Notes: a model not told the origin generated them from the sequence alone. A DNA stretch of 44,575 nucleotides from Chloroflexota bacterium (GCA_016875995.1 VGOG01000007.1:1-44575); one strand, 5' to 3'; counted from the stretch's first letter, positions 8,313-16,730 are shown. Numbers and translations are program-made.

Positions 8313-9086
8313 ATGAGTTTTGCCTTCGACCTGTACGTAGACCGCGCCTCCTGGCTGCATCGGCTGGACCCACGCACCAAGCTCGCTTTTGTAGTCTTTA
8401 GCAGCATCCTGTTGCTGAGTTTCAGCCACCTTCTGGTCTCAGCCATCTTTCTGCTGGGAATCCACGGGATACTTTGGTCGAGCAAGGTCCCGGCGAGCCG
8501 TCTGCGTTGGGCCTGGCAGAGAATGTGGCCCATCACTGTTCTCATTCTCGTGCTGTGGCCCATCTTTTATCCCCAGGGGGAAGAGGTCCTTTGGCAAGTG
8601 TGGCGGATTAGAATCACCACTCAGGGCCTATGGCAGGGTCTGAGCATGGCCCTGCGGGTAGATGCCTTAGCCTTCGCTTTCCTGGTTCTGCTCTTCTCCA
8701 CTGATCAGGCCCGTCTGGTACGGGGGCTGGTGAAACTGGGATTGCCCTACGAATGGGGCTTGACCCTGGCCATCGCTCTGCGCTACCTGCCGACCCTGTA
8801 CGGAATCTACACCACCGTGAGCGAGGCCCAGCAAGCGCGGGGGTGGGTCGTTGGCGAGGGTAGCTTCATTCAGCGGATCAAGTCGTATCTCCCCATCCTG
8901 GTGGCCGTCATCGTCACCGCCCTGCGCCTGGCCGACAACCTCTCCCTGGCTCTGGCCGCACGGGGATTCCAGCCTGGAGCCAGGAGGACGTATCTGAGAG
9001 AGTTGAAACTCGGCCTGGCGGACAGAATCTGCTTGCCCCTTTTCGCCGTCTCACTCATCAGCCTTCTAATCCTCAGATTCGCTTAG
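8313..9086 (+). CDS. ECF transporter transmembrane T component (EcfT/CbiQ-like)
   Basis: A 257-residue membrane protein with the CbiQ/EcfT pattern: an N-terminal RLDPRTKL motif (LDPRTK is a family hallmark), about five hydrophobic segments, and two coupling motifs near the C terminus, EAQQARG and LAARGF, which fit the paired Ala-Arg-Gly helices that contact the ATPases. ATG 8313 follows GGGAGAG. It completes the S-A-A-T set with the two genes before it. Its last 21 bases overlap the 3' end of the convergent gltA-like gene, and there is no room for a conventional terminator between them. Confidence 0.9.
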   Translation: MSFAFDLYVDRASWLHRLDPRTKLAFVVFSSILLLSFSHLLVSAIFLLGIHGILWSSKVPASRLRWAWQRMWPITVLILVLWPIFYPQGEEVLWQVWRIRITTQGLWQGLSMALRVDALAFAFLVLLFSTDQARLVRGLVKLGLPYEWGLTLAIALRYLPTLYGIYTTVSEAQQARGWVVGEGSFIQRIKSYLPILVAVIVTALRLADNLSLALAARGFQPGARRTYLRELKLGLADRICLPLFAVSLISLLILRFA

Positions 9087-10469
9087 CAGGTAGCGGTCTA
9101 TGTCCGCTGCGGCGCGCTTGCCGGCACCCATGGCGCTGATGACGGTGGCGGCACCGGTGACGACGTCGCCGCCAGCCCAAACCCTGGCCTTGGTCGTCCG
9201 GCCCGTCTCCTCATCGGCCACCACGGTTCCCCACCTGGTCCGCTCCAACCCCCCAGCCTCGGTGAACACCAGAGGATTGGGACTGGTGCCGATGGCGATG
9301 ACCACGATGTCCACCTCTGTGTCGAACTCCGAGCCTGGGATGGGCACGGGCCTGCGACGCCCACTGGCATCGGGCTCGCCTAGCTCCATGCGGATGCACC
9401 TCATGCCGCGCACCCAGCCGTTGTCGTCGCCGTAGATCTCCACGGGGTTGGTGAGCAACTCGAAGATGATCCCCTCCTCCTCGGCATTCTCCACCTCCTC
9501 CAGCCGGGCCGGCAGCTCGGTCCTCGATCGGCGATAGATGATCCTCACCTCTTCGTTCCCCAGACGCAAGGCGCAGCGGGCAGAGTCCATGGCCACGTTA
9601 CCGCCACCCACCACGACCACTCGACCCTTGACCTTGATGGGCGTGTCGTACTCGGGGAAGAGATAGGCTTTCATCAGGTTGGTGCGGGTCAGGAACTCGT
9701 TGGCCGAGTAGACGCCGTTGTAGTTCTCACCGGGGATGCCCATGAAATTAGGCAAGCCAGCCCCCGTGCCCAGGAAGACGGCGTCGTAGGCCTGTTCCCC
9801 CAGCAGCTCGTCAATGGTGAAGAGCCTGCCGATGACAGAGTTGAGACGAATATCCACCCCTAGCTTCCGCACGTAGTCTACCTCGGCCTTGACGATGGCT
9901 TTGGGCAAACGGAATTCGGGGATACCATAGATGAGCACGCCGCCCGCCTCGTGTAACGACTCAAAGATGGTCACGGCGTGGCCGTAGCGAACCAGATCAC
10001 CAGCGCAGGTCAGGCCAGCCGGCCCCGCCCCGATGACGGCCACCTTCTTGCCCGACGACGGGGGCACCCCAGGTATGGCCATCCCCCTGGCCATGTCCCA
10101 GTCGGCGACGAAACGCTCCAGCCGCCCAATGGCCACCGGCTCGTACTTTTTGGCCAGGACGCACACTTCCTCGCACTGGGTCTCCTGGGGGCAGACCCGC
10201 CCACAGATGGCCGGCAGGTTGTTGTCAGCCTTGAGTGCCTCTACCGCGCCGGCCATGTCCCCTTCCTGTATCTTGAGAATGAATTCCGGGATGTTGATTT
10301 CGACAGGGCAGCCATCAATACACGTCGGCTTCTTGCATTGCAGGCAGCGCTCCGCTTCAGCCCTGGCCAGTTCCATGTCGAAGCCCAGGGCCACTTCGTT
10401 AAAATTATGGCTACGCACCTCGGGTTCCTGCCGAGGCATCTCCATTCGGTTGGGTATCACTTTTGGCAT
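9066..10469 (-). CDS. nfnB: NADPH-dependent oxidoreductase large subunit (NfnB / GltA-like)
   Basis: A 467-residue homologue of the glutamate synthase small subunit. The N terminus has two cysteine clusters for [4Fe-4S] centres (CLQCKKPTCIDGCP and CGRVCPQETQCEEVC). An FAD site GAGPAGL and a second dinucleotide site VVGGGNVAMD follow. Alone this would be annotated gltA, but the NfnA-like partner upstream on the same strand makes it the large subunit of NADH-dependent reduced ferredoxin:NADP+ oxidoreductase, a cytoplasmic flavin-bifurcating transhydrogenase. ATG 10469 follows AAGGAG. A glutamate synthase role is less likely because no GltB large subunit is nearby. Confidence 0.87.
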   Translation of the reverse strand: MPKVIPNRMEMPRQEPEVRSHNFNEVALGFDMELARAEAERCLQCKKPTCIDGCPVEINIPEFILKIQEGDMAGAVEALKADNNLPAICGRVCPQETQCEEVCVLAKKYEPVAIGRLERFVADWDMARGMAIPGVPPSSGKKVAVIGAGPAGLTCAGDLVRYGHAVTIFESLHEAGGVLIYGIPEFRLPKAIVKAEVDYVRKLGVDIRLNSVIGRLFTIDELLGEQAYDAVFLGTGAGLPNFMGIPGENYNGVYSANEFLTRTNLMKAYLFPEYDTPIKVKGRVVVVGGGNVAMDSARCALRLGNEEVRIIYRRSRTELPARLEEVENAEEEGIIFELLTNPVEIYGDDNGWVRGMRCIRMELGEPDASGRRRPVPIPGSEFDTEVDIVVIAIGTSPNPLVFTEAGGLERTRWGTVVADEETGRTTKARVWAGGDVVTGAATVISAMGAGKRAAADIDRYLLSESED

Positions 10470-10494
10470 TTTGGTCTCCTTGAAAGGTAGAGCT

Positions 10495-10881
10495 TCACCC
10501 GCTGCTGCGCTTCGTCACCCATGCCAGAGCCTTCTCATTGGCGGCCATCTCGGCCTCGATTTCGGATTTGTGCTCGTGATAGTAACTCAGCGCGTCGTAA
10601 ACCTGAGCCAGTGTCAGGGGGGGATAGTTCCCCACTATTTGCTCAGGCGAATCGCCCAGGCGCACCCGCTCGACGATGGTGCGGACACTGATACGTGTGC
10701 CGGCGATGACTGGCCGCTCACCGCACAGGCCTTCTATCCGCACGATGTGCGGATGTTCCGTCTTGACACGCAGTGAAACCGTTTCAGCTAGCTGGCTCAT
10801 CGCTTGTTGCATTTTTCTCAGCATCTCCTTGATGTCACCCAGGTCGGTGTAGAGCTGTTGGACATCTATTTCTACTGCCAT
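10495..10881 (-). CDS. DUF433-domain protein lying between the Nfn subunits
   Basis: A 128-residue protein. Residues about 1-35 are a predicted helical or coiled region (LYTDLGDIKEMLRKMQQAM). The C-terminal half carries the DUF433 pattern (PVIAGTRISVRTIVE, LGDSPEQIVGNYPPLTLAQVYDALSYY), a short HTH-like fold often seen as a VapB-like antitoxin or stand-alone regulator. Start ATG 10881 lies one base after the nfnA stop (TGATATG), which suggests translational coupling; an upstream ATG at 10908 would overlap nfnA. No toxin gene is next to it. Its role in or beside Nfn is unknown. Confidence 0.75.
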   Translation of the reverse strand: MAVEIDVQQLYTDLGDIKEMLRKMQQAMSQLAETVSLRVKTEHPHIVRIEGLCGERPVIAGTRISVRTIVERVRLGDSPEQIVGNYPPLTLAQVYDALSYYHEHKSEIEAEMAANEKALAWVTKRSSG

Positions 10882-10882
10882 A

Positions 10883-11719
10883 TCACCCTTTCTCCCGCCG
10901 TTTGTCAAAGAGTTCTAGCGCTTGCTTCTCCTCCTCAAGATAGACGCGCTGGCGGGCCAGCAGCAGGTCCCAGTCCACCTGGTGGCCATCGAACTCCGGG
11001 CCGTGGACGCAAGCGAAGCGTGTCTCTCCGCCCACCTCGCAGCGACAGGAGCCGCACATCCCCGTGCCATCCACCATGATGGAGTTGAGGCTGACGGTGG
11101 TCGGCACGTTGAAAGGTTTCGTGGCCAGCGCGGTGAACTTCATCATGATGGCCGGCCCGATGACCCAGATGTGGTCAATGTCGCGGCGGGTCTCCAGCAG
11201 TTCTTTGAGGGGGTCCATGACAAATCCCTTGCGTCCGTAAGAACCATCGTCGGTGCAGACGATGAGCTCGTCGGAGACGGAGCGCATCTTGTCTTCCCAA
11301 AAGAGAAGCTCCTTGTCGCGAGCGCCGATGATAGTGATGACGTAGTTCCCGGCCTCTCGCAGGGCCCGGGCGATGGGGAACACGAGGGCGATGCACAAGC
11401 CGCCGGCCGCACAGATCACGGTGCCGTAGTTCTCGATCTCGGTGGGGTTACCCAGGGGGCCGGTGAAGCTGGCCAGCTCATCGCCGACCTCCATGGTGCC
11501 CAGGTGCATGGTGGTCTTGCCCACCTCTTGAAAGACGATGGTGATCGTGCCCTCGTCCCGATCATAATCGGCGATGGTCAGGGGAATGCGCTCGCCTTCC
11601 TCCGACGGGCGGACGATGACGAACTGGCCTGCCCTGGCCTGGCGCGCCACGTCGGGCGCCGAGATCACCATCAGCTTGATGACCGGCGCCAGGGCTTCCT
11701 TGGCTAAGATCTCGTACAC
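10883..11719 (-). CDS. nfnA: NADH-binding small subunit (NfnA / dihydroorotate dehydrogenase electron transfer type)
   Basis: A 278-residue flavoprotein of the PyrK/SudB/NfnA family: an FAD-binding barrel with IPLTIAD near residue 45, an NAD-binding stretch AAGGLCIALVFPIA, and a C-terminal [2Fe-2S] cysteine set (GMCGSCRCEVGG and FACVHGPEFDGHQVDW). It pairs with the GltA-like subunit downstream to form NfnAB, which couples NADH and reduced ferredoxin oxidation to NADP+ reduction. It is the first gene after a perfect promoter at 11777-11805. A sulfide dehydrogenase role (SudAB) is the alternative reading. Confidence 0.87.
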   Translation of the reverse strand: MYEILAKEALAPVIKLMVISAPDVARQARAGQFVIVRPSEEGERIPLTIADYDRDEGTITIVFQEVGKTTMHLGTMEVGDELASFTGPLGNPTEIENYGTVICAAGGLCIALVFPIARALREAGNYVITIIGARDKELLFWEDKMRSVSDELIVCTDDGSYGRKGFVMDPLKELLETRRDIDHIWVIGPAIMMKFTALATKPFNVPTTVSLNSIMVDGTGMCGSCRCEVGGETRFACVHGPEFDGHQVDWDLLLARQRVYLEEEKQALELFDKRREKG

Positions 11720-11776
11720 GCTTTAGCCTCCTCGCTTTTGTGGTAAAGATGGTGGTTCAGAGGTCAAACCTGGAGC

Positions 11777-11805
11777 ATTATATACCTAAACGATGCGCCT
11801 GTCAA
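11777..11805 (-). promoter_or_regulatory. Consensus promoter of the nfn operon
   Basis: Minus-strand TTGACA (11800-11805), 17 bases, TATAAT (11777-11782), about 55 bases before the nfnA start. Confidence 0.75.
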
Positions 11806-11834
11806 AATGCCCCTTCGCTTCGCTCAGGGCAGGC

Positions 11835-12074
11835 TTACCTTTTGCGAAGCCGGCCTCGCTTTTGCCCTTCCTCCTCTCGCTCGCCCAGGGCGGTTACCTG
11901 GCGCAAGACCTCCATGATGGACAGGCCAAGCCTGACCATCTTGCCTGCTGGGACGGCCTGGGGCGGCATCGCCTCCTCTTGTTTAGCAGTTCGCAGGTAA
12001 AGCCAGGCCGCAAGAACCCCCAAGGCGCTTCCCACTAGACCCCCGAGGATGAGAGTTTTGTTTCGTGAGTTCAT
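11835..12074 (-). CDS. Small single-pass membrane protein, unknown function
   Basis: A 79-residue protein with one N-terminal transmembrane helix (about residues 8-27, LILGGLVGSALGVLAAWLYL) and a charged cytoplasmic tail rich in E/K/R. The glycine-rich helix with a short basic tail resembles YtxH-type envelope proteins, but I do not recognise it firmly. ATG 12074 has an AAGGGGG site and a promoter further upstream. A short repeat (CTTCGCTCAGGGCAGG) begins just past its stop. Confidence 0.65.
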   Translation of the reverse strand: MNSRNKTLILGGLVGSALGVLAAWLYLRTAKQEEAMPPQAVPAGKMVRLGLSIMEVLRQVTALGEREEEGQKRGRLRKR

Positions 12075-12104
12075 TGTTATCCCCCTTTCAGCAGTATTAA
12101 CAAA

Positions 12105-12133
12105 ATACTACCCCAAAATGCCATCCTTGTCAA
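12105..12133 (-). promoter_or_regulatory. Promoter of the small membrane protein gene
   Basis: Minus-strand TTGACA (12128-12133), 17 bases, TAGTAT (12105-12110), placed just after the ssb terminator. Confidence 0.55.
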
Positions 12134-12137
12134 CAAC

Positions 12138-12174
12138 ACAAAAATGCCGTCTGCACCGGGGGCGCAGACGGCAT
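12138..12174 (-). terminator. Intrinsic terminator of ssb
   Basis: Perfect 11-bp arms (12144-12154 and 12164-12174, ATGCCGTCTGC facing its complement), then TTTTTG on the minus strand. Confidence 0.88.
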
Positions 12175-12221
12175 GGGGCAGCCGCGCTAGACGGGTGGCA
12201 GTGAACCACCAGAGACAATCG

Positions 12222-12638
12222 CTAGAAGGGTATCTCTTCCTCTTCTATCGCCCCCTCTTCTATGACCGGTTCCTCCTCGAGCGGCACTCCACGGGGCTTC
12301 GCCAGGAACTTCACCGTCGCAGCGGTCAATTCGTAGGAGGCACGAGCGACGCCGTCGTTACCCGTCCAAACCCTGGGTCCACCAGTCTCAGGATCTGGAT
12401 TCATCCGCCCTTCCACCAGAACCTGTTGCCCCTTGACCAGATACTGGTTGCAGGTCTCCGCTAACTTACGCCAGGCGTTAACTCTGAACCAAGTGGTCCT
12501 CTGTTGCTGTTGGCCCTCCTGGTTGGTCCAGGTAAAGTCAGTGGCCACGGAGAAGGTGGTGACTGGCTGGCCACTGGGCGTGTAGCGCATCTCAGGATCA
12601 CGCCCTAGACGCCCAATAATGATGACTTTCTGATACAT
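12222..12638 (-). CDS. ssb: Single-stranded DNA-binding protein
   Basis: A 138-residue SSB. The OB-fold starts MYQKVIIIGRLGRDPEMRY and continues TTFSVATDF, TTWFRVNAWRKLAE and KGQQVLVEG. The short C-terminal tail is acidic and ends EEEEIPF, matching the conserved DIPF-like tip that recruits partner proteins. It coats single-stranded DNA in replication and repair. The start at 12638 follows AAAGGAG. It is transcribed alone between its own promoter (12711-12739) and terminator; no rpsF/rpsR neighbours are present, so this may be a stand-alone or second copy. Confidence 0.95.
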   Translation of the reverse strand: MYQKVIIIGRLGRDPEMRYTPSGQPVTTFSVATDFTWTNQEGQQQQRTTWFRVNAWRKLAETCNQYLVKGQQVLVEGRMNPDPETGGPRVWTGNDGVARASYELTAATVKFLAKPRGVPLEEEPVIEEGAIEEEEIPF

Positions 12639-12710
12639 TTTCCCTTGCTCCTTTCGATAGATGTAGTGTTTTTACGGCACTTTTGCGACGAAAAATGCCC
12701 CGATGGCCTA

Positions 12711-12739
12711 AATATACTTCAAAAGGTGCAAATTGTCAA
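12711..12739 (-). promoter_or_regulatory. Promoter of ssb
   Basis: Minus-strand TTGACA (12734-12739), 17 bases, TATATT (12711-12716). It starts 12 bases beyond the end of the thiamin operon on the same strand. Confidence 0.7.
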
Positions 12740-12751
12740 AAGGGCACTGGA

Positions 12752-13570
12752 TCACTGCGGGACGAAACCGTAACCCCTGAGAAACCCCAGCCTCCAGAGG
12801 GTCAGCAGGATGGCAACAGTACAGAGAATCACGGCGACCAGGAAGAACCAATCGGTTGCTCGAAGGCGCACCGTGCGGTAGTAGGTGCGCTGCGGCAGGG
12901 CTCCAAAAGCCTTGCTATCCATGGCGATGGCCACCCGTTCCGACTTCCGAATCGCACTGGCCAGCAGGGGGATGGCGTAACGCTTTAACTCGTGATATTT
13001 CCCTTTGAGGCCCGCCCGCCCCCCTACCCCCCGCACCCGGTGGGCCGCGCGAATGATGTCGTATTCCGTCTGCAGCATGGGCATGAAGCGATAGGACACC
13101 AGGATGGCGTAGCCAAAACGGTAGGGGATCCTGGCCTGGTGTATCAGGCTCAGCGCGAATTCGGTGGGATCGGTGGTCATGATGAACAGTATCGAGGTGC
13201 AAACGATGCACACCGCCCGTATGCCGAGGGAGAAACCAGCCTCGATCCCCTCCTGGGTGACCATCAGGGAACCCCAGGTGAAGAGCACCGTGGGGTGTTC
13301 AACCCGCCCTACGTTGTAGAGAAAGGCGTTGAAGACGATGAAGCTGAGGGCCACCGCCCAAAAGGGCAACAGGGCACGGAGGATGTAGAAGATGGGAATC
13401 CGCCCCAGAATCCACATCACGGCTACGATCAGCAGGAGAAAGACGACCGGAGTCAGGGGATCGAAAGCCGGCGTCAATGCTCCGATGAGCACGGCGATAG
13501 CCACCAGCTTGGCCATGGGATTGAGACGATGCAGGAAAGATTCCCGCTCGTAGTACTCAAAAAGACGCAT
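12752..13570 (-). CDS. ykoC: ECF transporter T component of the thiamin/HMP system (YkoC-like)
   Basis: A 272-residue membrane protein of the CbiQ/EcfT family with the RLNPMAKL motif near the N terminus, about five hydrophobic segments, and coupling motifs that are weaker than usual (HRVRGVGG and MDSKAFG in place of the two ARG triads). ATG 13570 overlaps the end of the ATPase gene by 14 bases, so translation is probably coupled. It is the last gene of the riboswitch-controlled operon. The name is by position and family; a generic ecfT name would also be valid. Confidence 0.87.
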   Translation of the reverse strand: MRLFEYYERESFLHRLNPMAKLVAIAVLIGALTPAFDPLTPVVFLLLIVAVMWILGRIPIFYILRALLPFWAVALSFIVFNAFLYNVGRVEHPTVLFTWGSLMVTQEGIEAGFSLGIRAVCIVCTSILFIMTTDPTEFALSLIHQARIPYRFGYAILVSYRFMPMLQTEYDIIRAAHRVRGVGGRAGLKGKYHELKRYAIPLLASAIRKSERVAIAMDSKAFGALPQRTYYRTVRLRATDWFFLVAVILCTVAILLTLWRLGFLRGYGFVPQ

Positions 13571-15275
13571 GGGCTCCCTCGTTGCCGAAGACCAGACAGA
13601 ACTCGTCCACCGTCATAAGGTCAGGGAAGGCGGGGGCCCCCCTCTCCTTCAGCCTTCGGGACAGTTCATACAGGGGTGGCGGGGCCAGATTAGTTCTGCC
13701 CAACAGTTCCTCGTCGTGGTAGAGGTCCTTGGCCGGACCCTGATACACCACCCGACCATCCAGCAAAACCGCTACCTGGCGGGCATACTCCGCCACCAGG
13801 CGCATGTCGTGGGTGATGATGATCACCGTCACCCCAACGGCGTTCAGGGCCTGCAGCCGTTCCATCAGGCGGCGGGCCGTCAGGCGGTCCTGGCCGAAGG
13901 TGGGCTCGTCCAGGATCAGGATTCGCTGCCCCACGACCAGCATGGTGGCCACGCTCAGACGCCGCTTCTGCCCCTGGCTGAGGGCAAAGGGATTGATCCT
14001 GGCGTAGGGCATCAGCCCGAACCCGGCCAGGAGAGGCTCCACCCGCTCTCTGATGGCCTCTTCTTCTACCCCTCTCGCCCGCAGGCTGTAGGCCATCTCA
14101 TCGTAAACGGTGTCGGCTACGAACTGGTGCTCAGGGTTCTGGAAGACGTAGCCCACGGCCTGGGTCAGCTCGTAGATGGACATCTCCGTCACGTCGTGGC
14201 CCAGGACCCTGACCCGCCCCGGCGGGGGACGAAGGATGTTGATGACGAGGTTAGCCAGGGTGGTCTTGCCAGAGCCGTTGGGTCCCAGCAGGGCGAAGAA
14301 ATCACCTTCAGCCACCGTCAGGCTCGCCCCCCGCAGGGCCACGGTGCCGTTAGGATAGGTGAAGTCGAGGTCCTTGACCTCGATGGCCGGCTTTCCTGGG
14401 GGCTTGCCCGTTGTCCTCTCTGGCATCACGGCCCGTGAATCGTACGGCCTGCCGGCCAGGGCTGCCGCTGCCTCGTCCACCATCAGGGGCAGGGGGGTGA
14501 TGCCCAGCCGCAGGGCCAGCTCCGCCACCTGGGGCAGCCAGATGCCGTACTCTTCCAGCCGGAGAGCCTCATCGGCGAAGACCTGGCGCGGCTCTCCCTG
14601 GGCCAGGATCTTCCCCTCAGGAGAGAGGATGAGCACCCGATCCACCAGGTGGATCAGCTCATCCAGCTTGTGTTCGATGATCAGGATGGTGCGGTGCCGG
14701 CGCAGCCCCTCCAATGTAGGGAAGAATTCCCGGCTTCCCTGAGGGTCCAGGTTGGAGGTGGGCTCGTCCAGGACCAGGATCTGGGGCTGCATGGCCAGGA
14801 GGCAGGCCAGAGCCAGGCGCTGCTTCATGCCGCCGGAGAGGCGGTCCAGACGGGTGGCCTGCTCCCCGGCCAGGCCCACTTGAGCCAGAGCAGCCTCGAT
14901 CCTTTCCCCCATCCTTCCCTGGGGCAGCCCCAGGTTCTCCAGGCCGAAGGCCACCTCGTCCTCGACGGTCAGGGTGCAAAACTGGCTCTCCGGGTCCTGA
15001 AAGACGATTCCCACCTGGCGGGCCAGCTCGCCCACCGAGGTCTCGCGGGTGGAGCGCCCGGCGATGAGCACCTGGCCCGTCATCTCGCCGCCGATGGTGT
15101 GGGGGATCAGGCCATTGAGGCAGAGGGTCAGGGTGCTCTTGCCGCAGCCGCTGGGGCCCAGGATGAGGATGGCCTCCCCTTGATCCACGGCGAAATCCAG
15201 CCCGGCCAGGGCCGGGCGTCGGGCGTAGGCGTAGCGAAAGGTGAGGTTCTGGACCTGGATGACGTCGTTGATCAG
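13557..15275 (-). CDS. ykoD: Double ATPase of the thiamin/HMP ECF transporter (YkoD-like), CTG start
   Basis: 572 residues with two ABC ATPase domains: Walker A GPSGCGKST (40-48), signature LSGGMKQR and Walker B ILVLDEPTSNLDP in the first; Walker A GPNGSGKTT, signature LSQGQKRR and Walker B ILILDEPTFGQD in the second. It powers the YkoE/YkoC complex. No ATG, GTG or TTG precedes the first beta strand. The natural beginning is CTG at 15275, which overlaps the ykoE stop as CTGA and sits four bases after AGGAGG. The frame stays open further upstream, but that part only shadows ykoE. Confidence 0.88.
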   Translation of the reverse strand: MINDVIQVQNLTFRYAYARRPALAGLDFAVDQGEAILILGPSGCGKSTLTLCLNGLIPHTIGGEMTGQVLIAGRSTRETSVGELARQVGIVFQDPESQFCTLTVEDEVAFGLENLGLPQGRMGERIEAALAQVGLAGEQATRLDRLSGGMKQRLALACLLAMQPQILVLDEPTSNLDPQGSREFFPTLEGLRRHRTILIIEHKLDELIHLVDRVLILSPEGKILAQGEPRQVFADEALRLEEYGIWLPQVAELALRLGITPLPLMVDEAAAALAGRPYDSRAVMPERTTGKPPGKPAIEVKDLDFTYPNGTVALRGASLTVAEGDFFALLGPNGSGKTTLANLVINILRPPPGRVRVLGHDVTEMSIYELTQAVGYVFQNPEHQFVADTVYDEMAYSLRARGVEEEAIRERVEPLLAGFGLMPYARINPFALSQGQKRRLSVATMLVVGQRILILDEPTFGQDRLTARRLMERLQALNAVGVTVIIITHDMRLVAEYARQVAVLLDGRVVYQGPAKDLYHDEELLGRTNLAPPPLYELSRRLKERGAPAFPDLMTVDEFCLVFGNEGAHASF

Positions 15276-16027
15276 GCTGCCTCCTGCCCTTCGCGGCCGA
15301 TGGGGAAGCTGGACAGCACGCCGGTGCCGGCCAGGGCATCGCTCAACACCTTGCCCAGCCAGCCGGAGAGAATGGCCCCGCTGATCAGGCGGGCGACGAA
15401 CATCACGGCCAACACGCCGGGGGCGAGGGTGGAGTACCAGAAGAGGTAGTCCACCACAAAGCTGCCCACCCCGGCCGCTGTCCCGGCCACCATCAGCACC
15501 GGCAGGCGGTAGTTCGTCCAGCCGGTGGCGGCGAAAACCAGCTCGGCGGCCCCGCCCTGCACCAGCCCGCTGATGAGCAGCGTCAGCCCCCACTCGCCTC
15601 CGGCCAGCCACTCCGCGGCCGCAGCCAGGGTCTCGGCGGCCACCGCCGCGCCCGGCTTGCGGATGATGTAAGGCACGACGACGGCGGGGATGAACCAGAA
15701 GCCGTAGAACAGGTCGCGCAGCCCCGAGGCTTTGAGGGGCGGGATACTGGCCAGCTTCCAGATGGTGATGCCCCAGCCCAGGAAGAGCAGGCCGAACACC
15801 AGGGCCAGGTTGGCGGTCAGGATGGCGTCCACCGTCTTCCAGCGGGCCAGCTCTGCCCTGGCTCCCCAGGCGGCACCTGCGGCCAGGCCGATGACCGTCA
15901 GCACGATGGCCGAGGGCACGTTCCAGGACTCCACCTCGTGGCGGACCACCGCCGCCAGGTAGTAGATCACCAGGGTCAGGCCCCCGATGATCACAGCGAA
16001 TAAAATGGTGCGAGTTGAGCTTTTCAT
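15272..16027 (-). CDS. ykoE: Thiamin/HMP ECF transporter S component (YkoE-like)
   Basis: A 251-residue membrane protein with several long hydrophobic segments. The conserved YkoE-type features are LRDLFYGFWFIPAVVVPYIIRKPGAA, then LLISGLVQGGAAELVF and the TGWTNYRLPVLMVAG region. YkoE binds thiamin or its hydroxymethylpyrimidine part. Only about 30 bases separate it from thiN upstream, its GGGAGG site is clear, and the operon lies under a TPP riboswitch, which strongly supports the substrate class. About 60 residues at the N terminus precede the usual core and contain an extra hydrophobic segment or two. Confidence 0.9.
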   Translation of the reverse strand: MKSSTRTILFAVIIGGLTLVIYYLAAVVRHEVESWNVPSAIVLTVIGLAAGAAWGARAELARWKTVDAILTANLALVFGLLFLGWGITIWKLASIPPLKASGLRDLFYGFWFIPAVVVPYIIRKPGAAVAAETLAAAAEWLAGGEWGLTLLISGLVQGGAAELVFAATGWTNYRLPVLMVAGTAAGVGSFVVDYLFWYSTLAPGVLAVMFVARLISGAILSGWLGKVLSDALAGTGVLSSFPIGREGQEAA

Positions 16028-16061
16028 TGCTCCACCTCCCTGTCATCAAATAATAGATTAC

Positions 16062-16712
16062 TTACGCGGCCGATTCGACTTGGCCGATGTGCACAGCCAG
16101 CAACAGCCCCTGGCCCACCCGCACCCGCGCTTGTGGCGCGGTGAGGGCATTGCTAACGCCCAGGGTTGGCCCCAGGTACAAAGTGCCGTTTTCCAGGGGA
16201 TACTCCAGCCCCTCGGTGTAGATGCCTGTTACCTCTGCTGTCAGAGGCAGGAGGGAGAGGGTATCGCCCACCTGGCCCTCGATGAGGGCCTCGTCCCTGA
16301 TGAGAAAGACCTCTTGCCTGCCATCGAGAATTTTGGCTTTAACATGGCGCAATGCCGGCAAAGCCAAAAGCAGGACGTTGGCCAGAGTGTGGTCGAGCCG
16401 CTCGCCCAGGGCTCCCAGGATGAGCATCTCCTGGGCTCCCTGCTCGGCGGCGTATTTCGCGGCCAACTCCAGGTCCGTCTCGTCCTTGCGAGCCGGGTGG
16501 GCGATGAACTGGCAGGGCCTCTTTTCCAATCGAGAGCGCAGGCCCTCGTCGAGGGAGTCCAGGTCGCCGATGACCACCTGGGGTTGCAGGCCCAAAGCGA
16601 GGGCGTTACTGGCTCCACCGTCGGCACAGATCACCAGATCTGTCGGAGTGAGCTGGCTTTGACAGAAATCGCTATCGTGAATCTGGCCGTTGGCAATGAT
16701 AATCGCTCTCAT
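16062..16712 (-). CDS. thiN: Thiamine pyrophosphokinase
   Basis: A 216-residue enzyme that converts thiamin plus ATP to thiamin pyrophosphate in the cytoplasm. Family motifs are visible: ICADGGASNAL, VIGDLDSLDE, KDETDLELA and GALGERLDHTLAN, followed by the C-terminal thiamin-binding sheet ending GVSNALTAPQARVRV. ATG 16712 follows GGGAGG; the longer open frame reaching 16820 runs back through the terminator and riboswitch and is not coding. As first gene of the operon it phosphorylates the vitamin imported by YkoEDC. The direct feedback of its product on the riboswitch is expected. Confidence 0.95.
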   Translation of the reverse strand: MRAIIIANGQIHDSDFCQSQLTPTDLVICADGGASNALALGLQPQVVIGDLDSLDEGLRSRLEKRPCQFIAHPARKDETDLELAAKYAAEQGAQEMLILGALGERLDHTLANVLLLALPALRHVKAKILDGRQEVFLIRDEALIEGQVGDTLSLLPLTAEVTGIYTEGLEYPLENGTLYLGPTLGVSNALTAPQARVRVGQGLLLAVHIGQVESAA

Positions 16713-16730
16713 CCATCCTCCCTGGCCAGC

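Noticed and set aside
9066-9086. Annotation error at the overlapping ends of the T component and nfnB
   Set aside because: Both reading frames are intact to their stops with typical C termini; a short convergent overlap is the simplest reading.
15276-16049. Long N-terminal extension of the YkoD-like ATPase
   Set aside because: The extension is an alternate frame of ykoE, rich in Gly/Arg without homology; the ATPase begins at the ykoE stop.
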